Positions 9,319 through 18,113 of a stretch of 64,000 bases of DNA are shown here, piece by piece. The position numbers and the translations under genes are program-made. Source of the DNA: Pseudomonas syringae (GTDB lineage: Bacteria > Pseudomonadota > Gammaproteobacteria > Pseudomonadales > Pseudomonadaceae). Position 1 is the stretch's first letter, and the number at the start of each line of letters is the position of its first letter. The notes beneath the pieces are model-generated. The model saw only the letters and a program-made list of their open reading frames with translations, did not search any database and was not told where the DNA came from. The stretch lies in NCBI RefSeq assembly GCF_001698815.1, contig NZ_LGSI01000050.1, forward strand, positions 1 to 64,000. Direction: 5' to 3'.

Positions 9319-9487
9319 TTTGTTGCTGGAGGGAAGCCAAGACATATCTGCCAACGCCCGGACTGTATCAACTTGCATACATTCATATGGAGGGCTCGCG
9401 CGGGTGCTTTTTGTGTATGTCCGAGATGGCAACTTCGGAAACATTTAATTAAAGTTGCCGCTCATTGTTTCCATTTCAGGGACGGTC

Positions 9488-10372
9488 ATGGATCGTATTG
9501 AGTGCATGCGCACCTTCGTCACCACCGTTGGCGAAAACGGCTTCGCTGCTGCAGCCCGAGCGCTGGCGGTGCCGCGATCCAAAGTCAGCAAACAGATTCA
9601 GGCGCTGGAAGAAGCCATCGGCGTCCAGTTGCTGCAACGCACCACGCGCAGCCTGCATCTAACGGAAGCGGGCGCAGAATATTACGAAGCGTGTCGTGAA
9701 GTGCTGGCGTCGGTGGATGAGGCGGAGCAGCGGGCCCGCACCGGTCTTGGTGAAATACGCGGTGTGCTGCGGATCAACGCGCCGATGTCTTTCGGCTTGC
9801 GTCGGCTCGGGCCATTGATCCCCAAGTTCTACGAATTGCATCCCAGGGTGGAATTGCAGCTGGTGTTCAGCGATCAGCAGGTCGACCCGGTCAAGGGTGG
9901 CTTCGATGTCACGATCCGTATTGCCAGCCTGGCAGACTCCTCATTGGTGGCGCGGCATCTGGCGCCCGCGCCCCGCGTGTTGGTGGCGGCCCCGGCCTAT
10001 CTGGCCCGCGCAGGTACGCCGCACGTGCCACGGGATCTGGCGGCGCATCAATGCCTGAATTACGGCTACCTGCAAAGCGGCGTCAGCCTGCAACTGAGCA
10101 ACGGCAAGGAAACCCAGAAAGTCCACGTCACCGGCCCGCTGCACGCCAACAACGGCGACTTGCTGGCCCAGGCTGCGGAAGCAGGAATGGGCATCGCCTT
10201 GCTGCCGACTTTCATCGTCGAACAATCGATTGCCGAAGGGCGCCTGGTGCCGGTGATGTGCGACTGGCAGGCACCGCCGATTTCCATCAACGCGGTTTAC
10301 CCCTCGGCGCGCCGTGTGCCGATGAAAACCCGCGCGTTCCTGGATTTCTTGACCCAGGAATTGAAGGATTAA
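9488..10372 (+). CDS. LysR family transcriptional regulator
   Basis: Regulator of 294 residues. The N-terminal winged helix-turn-helix is clear (MDRIECMRTFVTTVGENGF, then ALAVPRSKVSKQIQALEE and GVQLLQRTTRSLHLTEAG). The C-terminal two-lobed effector-binding domain covers about residues 90-290. It belongs to the large DNA-binding group resembling AaeR/DmlR. The ATG at 9488 has AGGGAC upstream. It is divergent from the siderophore receptor and converges on the SDR gene; either could be a target. The inducer is unknown. Confidence 0.92.
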   Translation: MDRIECMRTFVTTVGENGFAAAARALAVPRSKVSKQIQALEEAIGVQLLQRTTRSLHLTEAGAEYYEACREVLASVDEAEQRARTGLGEIRGVLRINAPMSFGLRRLGPLIPKFYELHPRVELQLVFSDQQVDPVKGGFDVTIRIASLADSSLVARHLAPAPRVLVAAPAYLARAGTPHVPRDLAAHQCLNYGYLQSGVSLQLSNGKETQKVHVTGPLHANNGDLLAQAAEAGMGIALLPTFIVEQSIAEGRLVPVMCDWQAPPISINAVYPSARRVPMKTRAFLDFLTQELKD

Positions 10373-10384
10373 TGGGTGCGATCT

Positions 10385-10485
10385 GTTGGAGCGAGGCTTG
10401 CCCGCGAATCAAGCGCCTCGATGGAACAGATGCACCGCGTTATCGTTCTTCGCGGGCAAGTCGGACGCCGCCCGCTCGCTCCAAC
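10385..10485. repeat. REP-like inverted pair
   Basis: Two inverted copies of the element GTTGGAGCGAGGCTTGCCCG...CGCGGGCAAG...CGCTCCAAC, separated by about 40 bases, between convergent genes. This is the common Pseudomonas extragenic palindrome type. Confidence 0.85.
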
Positions 10486-10511
10486 GGCCGTAGCAATTGC
10501 GTGGCATCAGA

Positions 10512-11369
10512 TTAAAGAATCGGCGTACCACCCGTTACGCCAATCCTGGCCCCAGAAATATAGCTGCCATCATCCGACGCCAACAGCACATACAGCGGCG
10601 CCAGTTCAGCGGGTTGGCCAGGTCGGCCCAGCGGCGTCTGCGAGCCGAAGTTCTTGATGTCGTCTTCGGTCATGGTCGCAACGATCAACGGCGTCCAGAT
10701 CGGACCGGGTGCGACGCTGTTGACCCGGATATTGCGCTCGCCCAGTAGCTGCGCCATCCCGGCACTGAAGTTGGCGATGGCGCCTTTGGTGGTGGCATAC
10801 GGCACCAGCGTCGGCTTGGGTTTGTCGGAGTTGACCGAGCTGGTATTGATGATCGAACTGCCTTCGGGCATGTGCTGGAGCGCAGCCTTGGTAATCCGGA
10901 ATATCGCTGTGATGTTGATGTCGAACGTGCGCACCCATTCTTCGTCGGCGACTTCTTCGAGGGTTTCGTGGCTCATCTGGAAGGCGGCGTTGTTGACCAG
11001 CACATCAATGCGGCCGAAGCGTTCGACGGTCTGGTCCACCACGGCCTGGCACTGCTCTTTCTGGGCGATATCACCGGGAATCAGCAGACACTGGCGACCG
11101 GCCTTTTCAATCCACTCCGCCGTGGCCTTGGCGTCTTCGTGCTCATCCAGATAGGAAATCACCAGGTCCGCACCTTCCCGTGCAAAGGCAATGGCAACAG
11201 CCCGGCCAATGCCACTGTCGGCACCGGTAATCAACGCAACCTTGCCTGCAAGCCGGCCATGGCCGACGTAGCTTTCTTCGCCGCAGTCAGGCACCGGATT
11301 CATGATGTGTTGGGTGCCGGGCACCGGTTGTTTTTCCACGGAAAACGGCGGGCGAGGATAGGATTTCAT
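10512..11369 (-). CDS. SDR family oxidoreductase (YghA/YhdF type)
   Basis: NAD(P)-dependent short-chain dehydrogenase of 285 residues. The cofactor glycine motif is TGADSGIG (residues 48-55), the NNAA motif follows, and the catalytic Ser (NTSSVNS) and YATTK (Tyr-x-x-x-Lys) are present. The about 40-residue N-terminal extension with PPFSVEKQPVPG is typical of the YghA/glucose-dehydrogenase-like stress SDR subgroup. The ATG at 11369 has GGAG a short distance upstream. The physiological substrate is unknown. It stands alone, convergent with the LysR gene. Confidence 0.9.
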   Translation of the reverse strand: MKSYPRPPFSVEKQPVPGTQHIMNPVPDCGEESYVGHGRLAGKVALITGADSGIGRAVAIAFAREGADLVISYLDEHEDAKATAEWIEKAGRQCLLIPGDIAQKEQCQAVVDQTVERFGRIDVLVNNAAFQMSHETLEEVADEEWVRTFDINITAIFRITKAALQHMPEGSSIINTSSVNSDKPKPTLVPYATTKGAIANFSAGMAQLLGERNIRVNSVAPGPIWTPLIVATMTEDDIKNFGSQTPLGRPGQPAELAPLYVLLASDDGSYISGARIGVTGGTPIL

Positions 11370-11522
11370 AAGGGGTCTTCTCCAGGGTGATTGATCAGGT
11401 TCAAGGCATGCGTTGTCGGGCAACGAACAGACTCGCTTGATCCTGCGACCGGGAGAAATATGCGGGGGTTCAGAGAATTTGACTCAGTGGTCTCAAAAAC
11501 AGACCTCTCAAAAAATACTTTT

Positions 11523-11568
11523 CAAACAAAAAAGCCGCCGTGCCACCACATAGGCAGCACGAGGGCTA
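11523..11568 (-). terminator. Terminator of the orphan binding-protein gene
   Basis: Read on the minus strand, an interrupted stem (AGCC..CGTGC with GCACG..GGCT) is followed by TTTTTTG, just after the stop of the binding-protein gene at 11587. It fits an intrinsic terminator. Confidence 0.6.
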
Positions 11569-11586
11569 TTAACGGTCAGTCGTGGA

Positions 11587-12624
11587 TCAACTGCCTTGCA
11601 GCGGTTTGGCGTCCTGGAAGAAGTAATCCTTCCACGAAGCCGGTTTGTTCTTGATCGCGCCGACCCGGTGCATGAATTCCGCCAGCGGATAAGTGTTCTT
11701 CGGCGTAATGGTGAAATCGAACTCCGGGTTGTCGATGATTTTCAGCAGCGCAGCCCGATCGATTTTCGCCTTGGTCACCCGAATGTAAGTGTCCGCCGCA
11801 GCGCCCTTGTCCTTGCGAATGAAGTCTTCGGCTTCGCTCAGCGCTTCAATGAAGGCCTTGTAGGTCTTGGGATTGTCGTTGCGGAATTTTTCCGTGGCGA
11901 ACAGCACGGTAGGCGAGTTCGGCCCCAGCAGGTCGTAAGTGTTGAGCACGACATGCACGCCGGGCGCCTGGACTTCCTGTTCCTGGAACGGCGGATTGGA
12001 GAAGTGCGCGGTCAGCTCGGTGCCACCGGCAATGATGCTGCCAGCGGCATCGGGATGGGGCAGGTTGATGGTGTATTTGTCGAGCCGCGCGTACTCGGCA
12101 TCGCCCCACAGTTTTGCCGACGCGTATTGCAGGTAGCGCGACTGCACCGATACACCCACCGCTGGCACCGCGATGCGGTCTTTCTCGGTGAAGTCAGCGA
12201 TGGTTTTCACCTTGGGATTGTTGCTCACCAGGTAATACGGAAAGTTGCCCAGGGACGCGACGGCTTTCACATTCTGCTTGCCGTGGGTGCGATCCCAGAT
12301 GGTCAGCAGCGGGCCGACGCCAGCCCCGGCGATGTCCACCGAACCAGCCAGCAGCGCGTCGTTGACCGCCGAGCCGCCGGACAGCTGCGTCCAGTCCACT
12401 TTGATGTCCACGCCGTCCTGCTTGCCGTGCTTCTCGATCAACTGCTGATCGCGGACCACATTGAGCAACAGATAGACAATGCCGAACTGCTCGGCAATCC
12501 GCAGCTGGCCTTCAGCCTGGGCCATGCTCGGCATTGCCAGCGTGCCGGTCAGCAACGAGGTGGCAAGCCCGATGGTGGTGGCCAAGCGGGTGAATCGAGG
12601 ACGTGATGTCGGGTGTTTGCGCAT
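11587..12624 (-). CDS. ABC transporter substrate-binding protein (NitT/TauT type)
   Basis: Periplasmic binding protein of 345 residues in the NMT1/SsuA-like superfamily. A signal peptide ends near AMPSMAQAEG (about residue 37). The typical LNVVRDQQLIEKHG, LSGGSAVNDALLAGSVDIAGAG and FSNPPFQEQE segments are present. It would carry a small anion such as a sulfonate or related compound. It has no permease or ATPase beside it: the upstream operon is a peptide-type transporter with its own binding protein. It therefore may share the permease of another cluster. An AT-rich promoter lies at 12660-12720. Confidence 0.85.
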   Translation of the reverse strand: MRKHPTSRPRFTRLATTIGLATSLLTGTLAMPSMAQAEGQLRIAEQFGIVYLLLNVVRDQQLIEKHGKQDGVDIKVDWTQLSGGSAVNDALLAGSVDIAGAGVGPLLTIWDRTHGKQNVKAVASLGNFPYYLVSNNPKVKTIADFTEKDRIAVPAVGVSVQSRYLQYASAKLWGDAEYARLDKYTINLPHPDAAGSIIAGGTELTAHFSNPPFQEQEVQAPGVHVVLNTYDLLGPNSPTVLFATEKFRNDNPKTYKAFIEALSEAEDFIRKDKGAAADTYIRVTKAKIDRAALLKIIDNPEFDFTITPKNTYPLAEFMHRVGAIKNKPASWKDYFFQDAKPLQGS

Positions 12625-12756
12625 GCCGTACTCCAGCTGTTGCGGGGGAATTCATCTGAGCTTTAAACAATATAGATATAAAAAAAATTATTTAAATAAC
12701 AATATTGAATAACGATATGGCCGTTAGATTTCCTCGTCACGGAACCGTTCCGCACT

Positions 12757-12863
12757 CGTTGGAGCAAGGCTTGCCCGCGAATCGCTCGTAGGAGAGAACT
12801 TGTTCGCGAGGCGATATTGCTGTGTACGCAGGCCCATTGTTTCGCCAACAAGTTGGCTCCTAC
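12757..12863. repeat. REP-like elements upstream of the orphan binding-protein gene
   Basis: One half-element (GTTGGAGCAAGGCTTGCCCG) is followed by a second, inverted pair of the GTAGGAG...CTCCTAC kind. They fill the gap between the dipeptide-type ATPase gene and the orphan binding protein. Confidence 0.75.
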
Positions 12864-14560
12864 AGTTGGTGTTGCGTTCCCAGCGCCCCCAACAACGTCC
12901 GCGTATACGCATGCTGTGGCGCGGCGAACAGTTGTTCGGTTGGCCCTTGCTCGACGATATGGCCTTGATGAAACACCAGCACCCGGTCGCTGATGTGCTG
13001 CACCACGCCCAGGTCATGGGAGATGAACAGCAGCGACATCTGATACTGCGCCTGCAACTCGGCGATGAGGTCCAGAACCTGCGCTTGCACGTACACATCC
13101 AGCGCCGAGACCGGTTCGTCGCAGATCAGCAGGGCAGGCGCTGCCGCCAGGGCGCGGGCGATGGCGATACGTTGGCGCTGACCGCCGGACAGCGTCAGCG
13201 GGCGGCGTTGCAGCAGGCTTTCGTTGAGGCCAACCTGACGCAACAGCTCCACAACCTGTTCCTGGCGTTGCGCCGAATTGAGCGCCGGGTTCGGCAGGTT
13301 CTCGGCGATTACTTGCAACACCGTGTAGCGTGGATCAAACGAACTGAGCGGGTCCTGCGGAATGTACTGCATGTGCCGACGCAGCGGGCGGCGTTGTTGT
13401 TCGCCGATGCCGCTCCAGGTCTGGCCGAGCAATTTCACGCTGCCAGTGTCCGGTGTCAGCAAGCCCAGCACGATGTTGGCGCAGGTGGTTTTCCCTGAAC
13501 CGGATTCGCCGACGATGCCGAGCACTTCGCCTTTGCGGATCGAGAATGACGCGTCGTGCAGGGCGGTGAACGGCCGCGCCTTGCGACCCCAACCGCCTGC
13601 GCCGTAGCGTTTCGAGATGTTCTGCACCTCAAGCACCGTTCGATCTTCAATCTGATGTTTGGTCAGTGTTTCACGCCGGATCGATAAGCCTTCAGCGCCG
13701 GGAACCGCGGCGACGATGCGCGCCGAGCTGAGCTTGTGCCCCCGCGATTGTGCCGAGGGCACCGCCGCCAGCAGTTGCCGGGTGTAAGCGTGACGCGGAT
13801 TGCGCAACACTTCGGCCACCGGTCCGGCATCCACTACCTCGCCTTCATGCAGCACGTGCACGAAGTCGGCGATCTGCGCTACCAACGCCAGGTCATGGCT
13901 GATCAACAGCAAGCCTGCGCCGTTCTTCACGCGCTCGGCGAGTACGCTGATGACTTGCTGCTGCACCGTCACATCCAGCGCAGTGGTGGGTTCGTCAGCG
14001 ATGATCAGCGCCGGACCTGCGGCAATCGCCGAGGCTATCAGGCCGCGCTGGCGCAGGCCACCAGACAGTTCATGGGCGTATTGCCCGGCGCGCAACTCGG
14101 GATCGCTAATGCCGACTTGTTGCAGCACGTCATGGACCTTGGCGGTCAGCGCCTGGCGACCCTTGAGCAGGTCGTGGCGGATCAGCACTTCGGCGGTTTC
14201 CTGGCCAATAGTGCGCAACGGGTCCAGGGACACCAGCGCATCCTGCATGACCAGCCCGGCAAAGGTGCCGCGCAACGCGCGCCAGTCTTGCTCGCTGAAC
14301 GCCAGCGCATCGCGCCCGGCGATGCGAAAGCTGTCGGCGCTGATCTGCGCGCCGTCGCCGGACAAGCCCAATACGCTGCGCGCGGTGATGCTTTTGCCCG
14401 ATCCCGACTCGCCCACCAGCGCAACGCATTGCCCCGGCTTGATGCTGAAACTGACGTTGCGTACCAGCGGCTTGCCGCCATTGGCACCCGCGAAACCGAT
14501 GCTCAGGTTGTGTACTTCGACCAGCGCTTGTTGCAGGTTATTCAACTGGGAAACGCTCAT
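12860..14560 (-). CDS. Dual ATP-binding subunit of a peptide-type ABC importer (DppD-DppF fusion)
   Basis: Protein of 566 residues with two complete ABC ATPase domains in one chain. The first has Walker A GESGSGKS (residues 50-57) and LSGGLRQR; the second has GESGSGKT and LSGGQRQR, each with a DEP Walker B. It corresponds to fused DppD and DppF (as in YejF or GsiA) and powers uptake through the two permeases upstream. The ATG at 14560 overlaps the permease stop codon by four bases, which fixes the start. The last gene of an operon that begins with a TonB receptor. Confidence 0.93.
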   Translation of the reverse strand: MSVSQLNNLQQALVEVHNLSIGFAGANGGKPLVRNVSFSIKPGQCVALVGESGSGKSITARSVLGLSGDGAQISADSFRIAGRDALAFSEQDWRALRGTFAGLVMQDALVSLDPLRTIGQETAEVLIRHDLLKGRQALTAKVHDVLQQVGISDPELRAGQYAHELSGGLRQRGLIASAIAAGPALIIADEPTTALDVTVQQQVISVLAERVKNGAGLLLISHDLALVAQIADFVHVLHEGEVVDAGPVAEVLRNPRHAYTRQLLAAVPSAQSRGHKLSSARIVAAVPGAEGLSIRRETLTKHQIEDRTVLEVQNISKRYGAGGWGRKARPFTALHDASFSIRKGEVLGIVGESGSGKTTCANIVLGLLTPDTGSVKLLGQTWSGIGEQQRRPLRRHMQYIPQDPLSSFDPRYTVLQVIAENLPNPALNSAQRQEQVVELLRQVGLNESLLQRRPLTLSGGQRQRIAIARALAAAPALLICDEPVSALDVYVQAQVLDLIAELQAQYQMSLLFISHDLGVVQHISDRVLVFHQGHIVEQGPTEQLFAAPQHAYTRTLLGALGTQHQL

Positions 14561-15474
14561 GGCTGACGGCCCTCGAAACGACGTTGGACATGGCTGCCAA
14601 TCAGGCTGAAGGCGATCACGGTCAGAGTGATCGCGGCACCGGGAAACACGCTGGGCCACCAGGCAGTGCGCAACACGTCGCGACCTTCGGCGAGCATCAC
14701 GCCCCATTCCGGTGTGGGTGGTTGCGGGCCGAGGCCGAGAAAGCTCAGCCCGGACACCGCCATGATCGAGCTGCCGATATCGATGGTGGCCAGAATCGGA
14801 ATCGCGACCATTACATTCGGCAGCAAATGCTTATAGAAAACCTGAGCGCAGCTTTTGCCGTAGAAACAGGCGTGAGTGACGTAATCGGCCTTGCGCACCA
14901 GCTGCGTCTGGCTGCGCACCATCCGGCCGAATTTCGGGATGCCGGCGATGCCGATGGCAATCGCGACGTTGATCATGCCAGGGCCGATCAGGGCGATCAC
15001 CAGCAACGCCAGCAACACACCGGGGAAGGCTGACAGCACATCGAAAATCCGCGAGGCGATTTCATCCAGCCAACGGTTTTTCATGCCAGCGATAATCCCC
15101 AGCACCACGCCCAACACCAGGCTGATCAGCATACCGGCGATACCGATCAACAACGAATAACGGGTGCCGTGAACCACGCGGGCAAAGACATCGCGGCCCA
15201 GCCGGTCGGTGCCGAACCAATGCGCGGCGCCCGGCGCTTGCAGGCTTTGGCTGATGTCGCCGCTGAGCGGGTCGTAGCCGGTCAATAACTGCGGCACCGC
15301 CAGCGCCACCAACAGCACCAGCAGGAAACCCAGCGACAGCTTGACGCCCAAGGGCAGCGGCTGACGCGCGGGTTGCCACGCAAGATTGTCCGGCAGCACG
15401 GCGGTGGGGTTTTCCGCCGGGGTTTCAAGAGGCCGCGTTGAACGTGCGGTTGAGCGTGCCGATGAGAGGGTCAT
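14557..15474 (-). CDS. Peptide-type ABC permease (DppC-like)
   Basis: Inner-membrane permease of 305 residues with the OppC/DppC N-terminal domain and about six membrane segments. The coupling-helix motif GxxxxxIPKFGRMVRSQ appears around residues 175-190, and the VSGLSFLGLGPQPPTPEWG segment near 240 is the DppC hallmark. It pairs with the DppB-like protein encoded upstream. Its start overlaps that gene by four bases and its stop overlaps the ATPase gene by four, so translation is probably coupled. Confidence 0.93.
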   Translation of the reverse strand: MTLSSARSTARSTRPLETPAENPTAVLPDNLAWQPARQPLPLGVKLSLGFLLVLLVALAVPQLLTGYDPLSGDISQSLQAPGAAHWFGTDRLGRDVFARVVHGTRYSLLIGIAGMLISLVLGVVLGIIAGMKNRWLDEIASRIFDVLSAFPGVLLALLVIALIGPGMINVAIAIGIAGIPKFGRMVRSQTQLVRKADYVTHACFYGKSCAQVFYKHLLPNVMVAIPILATIDIGSSIMAVSGLSFLGLGPQPPTPEWGVMLAEGRDVLRTAWWPSVFPGAAITLTVIAFSLIGSHVQRRFEGRQP

Positions 15475-16388
15475 GAATGTCTCAACCTCGGGTCAATGAA
15501 CAGATAAACGATGTCGAGCAAGGTCGAGATCGACACGTAGATGGCCGCTGCCAGCAGGACCACGGCGAGCACCACTGGTACGTCCTGACTGGTGATGGCA
15601 TTGAGCGTGACGGTGCCCAGCCCTGGTCGGCCGAAGACTTTTTCGGTAATCACGGCACCCCCCAGCAAACCGCCGATCAGCCAGCCGCCGAGGGTGATGA
15701 TTGGCAGCAAGCCATGGCGCAATACGTGGCCGCTGCGCAGCCGGGTTTCGCTCAGGCCCCGCGAGCGCAACGTGGTGATGAAGGGCTGTTCGAGGACTTT
15801 CTCCATGGATTCGCGCAGCACTTGCGAAAGCAGGCCCACGGTGGGCAGCGCCAGGGTCACGGCGGGCAGCACCAGCGAGCGCCAGCCCTGCGCGCCAGCC
15901 ACCGGAAACAGGCGCAGCTGGAAGGAAAACAGCATCAACAGCAGGATGCCGATCCAGAATACCGGAGTTGAGGTGCAGACCAGTTCGAACAGCGACGCCA
16001 CTTTGCGCAGGCGCAGGCTGCGCCCGGCAGTGAGCAGCGTGATACCGATGGACAGCACAATCGCCAGGGCACCGGCGCTCAGTGCCAACTGAATCGTGGG
16101 CCAAAGCTGCGAGGCGAGGATGTCGGAAACCGGCATGCGCATGATGTAGGACGTGCCGAGATTGCCTTCCACCAGACGTCCGAGAAAATCCAGATACTGT
16201 TCGGGCAACGACTTGTCCAGGCCCCATTCCGCCGCGATGGCTTCGCGCAGGCCGGGATATTCCACATCACCGGCCAGCACATCGGCGATGTTGCCCGGCA
16301 ATGAATGCAGGGCGACAAACGCCGCAGAGACACTGAGCCAGATCACCATCAGGCTGCTCAAGATTCGGGTAAGCACCGGACGCCACAT
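15471..16388 (-). CDS. Peptide-type ABC permease (DppB-like)
   Basis: Inner-membrane permease of 305 residues. The N terminus has the OppB/DppB start (RILSSLMVIWLSVSAAFVALHSLPGN), and the sequence LREYPGLREAI-type helix follows; the coupling motif with VLRESMEKVLEQPFITTLRSRG is near residue 200. Forms the transmembrane channel with the DppC-like subunit. It lies nine bases after the binding-protein gene. Confidence 0.92.
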   Translation of the reverse strand: MWRPVLTRILSSLMVIWLSVSAAFVALHSLPGNIADVLAGDVEYPGLREAIAAEWGLDKSLPEQYLDFLGRLVEGNLGTSYIMRMPVSDILASQLWPTIQLALSAGALAIVLSIGITLLTAGRSLRLRKVASLFELVCTSTPVFWIGILLLMLFSFQLRLFPVAGAQGWRSLVLPAVTLALPTVGLLSQVLRESMEKVLEQPFITTLRSRGLSETRLRSGHVLRHGLLPIITLGGWLIGGLLGGAVITEKVFGRPGLGTVTLNAITSQDVPVVLAVVLLAAAIYVSISTLLDIVYLFIDPRLRHS

Positions 16389-16397
16389 GACAGCTCC

Positions 16398-18068
16398 TTA
16401 TTTCGACGGGCTGAGCCAAGCGTCGTAGAGGTTGGAGGGCGAGTCGAGCTGCGCTTCGAAGCTCAGGTCATGCAGGCTGGATTTGGCTGCGATCTGATAG
16501 CTCGGGGCGAACAGCGGCACGATGTAGGCCTGGTCCACGGCGCGTTGCTGGATGCTGTCGAGAATCGGCTGACGTGCTGCCAGGTCAGAAGTCGCACGCG
16601 CTTTGTCGATCAGTCCGACGATAATCGGGTCAGTTTTCTCCCGAACGCCGCTGTAAAAGCCGGTGCTGCCCAGCACATCACGCAACGACAACGCACTGTC
16701 GGACGGGTTGAGGGTATTGGGGTAAATGTGCCAGCTGCCGTCGGCGCGCGTCTTGGCCCAGTCGCCACCGGTGGTGATGCGCAGGTCGAGATCGAAGCCG
16801 ATGTTTTTCTTCACGGCGGCCTGAATCGACTGGATCAACAGGTCGCGATTGTCTCGCACGTAGGGCTGCGGGAAGCCGACTTCGATGCGCAGGCGCTGGC
16901 CATCCTTGGTGCGATAACCCTGATCGTCGCGACTGGTCCAGCCCGCTTCATCCAGCAGCGCGTTGGCCTTGGCGATGTTGTTGCCCCAGGTGCCGACCAA
17001 GGCTTTGTTGTAGGCCGGGTTGTCCGGGCCGATGTTCGACCAGGCGCGCGGCACGGTGCCCAGATACAGGCTTTTGACCACTGCATCCACATCAAAACCA
17101 TCGCGCAAGGCCTGGCGCACGCGCACATCGGTGCCGACGCCGTGGGTGTAGTTGATATTCAGCGTGAACGAAGTCTCCGCCGATGGCCCGACCAGATACT
17201 GGAAGCCCTCGGCATCCTTGAACAACGGGATATCGCTGGGTTGCACGCCTTCGATCAGGTCCACTTGCCCGGAACTCAAGGCCCCGGCGCGGACCGCGTA
17301 TTCGGGGATGAAGCGATAGGTCACGGCGTCCAGGTATGGCGCGCCTTTGTTCCTGGCGTAGCCCGGACCCCACTTGTAATTGGCATTCTTGACGAAACGC
17401 GCCGACTGGCCGCGCTGATAACTCTGGAAGATAAACGGCCCGGTGCCTACCAGACCCGGCCCGCCAGCGCACAGGTCGGCGCCGCTGGTTAGGGTCTTGG
17501 GCGACAGGAAGCCCAGTTTGACGCTGGACAGAGACTCCAGCATCGCCGAATCCGGTCGCGCCAGAACGATCTTCACTTCGTGGGGGGAAACCACTTCAGT
17601 GCGGTCGTAATACTCAAGAAATGCCGCCGCCAGCGCGGTATTTTTCGGATCTTTGGTGTAATCCAGATTGGCTTTTACTGCCGCAGCGTCGAACGGCGTG
17701 CCGTCGGTGAAGGTCACGTCATCGCGCAGCACGAAGGTGTAGTTCAGGCCGTCCGGCGACACGCTCCAGCTCTTGGCCAGCCACGGCGCGAAACTGCCGT
17801 CAGCCTGTTTGCCGATCAACGAATCCACGTAGTTACGGATCACGATGAAGCTGTTTTGCTGCCCCGAACGATGCGGATCGAAGCACACCGGCTCGGTGGT
17901 AATCCCCCATGAAACCTCGCCGCCGGCCACGGGTTTGCTGGCATCCACGGTTTTCGTGGCAGTGGCTTTCGTTTCAGCGCTCTGGGTCAGCGCTTTCGGG
18001 TTGTCGCAGCCAGCCAGCAAGGTGCTGGCGACCAGAGTGAAGGCAAGGCTGTAGGGTAACGTTTTCAT
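16398..18068 (-). CDS. Peptide-type ABC substrate-binding lipoprotein (SBP_bac_5)
   Basis: Periplasmic solute-binding protein of 556 residues, family 5 (DppA/OppA/GsiB type). The start MKTLPYSLAFTLVASTLLAGC contains a lipobox (LAGC, Cys21), so it should be lipid-anchored at the inner membrane. The family segment WSVSPDGLNYTFVLRDDVTFTDG is near residue 90. Family members bind peptides, glutathione, nickel chelates and other organic compounds; given the sulfur context the ligand could be a sulfur-containing compound (inference). It starts 45 bases after a TonB receptor gene on the same strand, a rare direct pairing of outer- and inner-membrane uptake. Confidence 0.92.
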   Translation of the reverse strand: MKTLPYSLAFTLVASTLLAGCDNPKALTQSAETKATATKTVDASKPVAGGEVSWGITTEPVCFDPHRSGQQNSFIVIRNYVDSLIGKQADGSFAPWLAKSWSVSPDGLNYTFVLRDDVTFTDGTPFDAAAVKANLDYTKDPKNTALAAAFLEYYDRTEVVSPHEVKIVLARPDSAMLESLSSVKLGFLSPKTLTSGADLCAGGPGLVGTGPFIFQSYQRGQSARFVKNANYKWGPGYARNKGAPYLDAVTYRFIPEYAVRAGALSSGQVDLIEGVQPSDIPLFKDAEGFQYLVGPSAETSFTLNINYTHGVGTDVRVRQALRDGFDVDAVVKSLYLGTVPRAWSNIGPDNPAYNKALVGTWGNNIAKANALLDEAGWTSRDDQGYRTKDGQRLRIEVGFPQPYVRDNRDLLIQSIQAAVKKNIGFDLDLRITTGGDWAKTRADGSWHIYPNTLNPSDSALSLRDVLGSTGFYSGVREKTDPIIVGLIDKARATSDLAARQPILDSIQQRAVDQAYIVPLFAPSYQIAAKSSLHDLSFEAQLDSPSNLYDAWLSPSK

Positions 18069-18113
18069 GGTGAACCTTAGGATCGGCAATGCCGACCATT
18101 TGTGTGATTGGGA

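Noticed and set aside
9283..9444. N-terminal extension of the siderophore receptor
   Set aside because: It would put the signal peptide more than 50 residues inside the protein and would read through the Fur-like box.
10385..10485. REP pair considered as a tRNA or a CRISPR repeat
   Set aside because: No cloverleaf or CCA end; only two inverted copies, not regularly spaced direct repeats.
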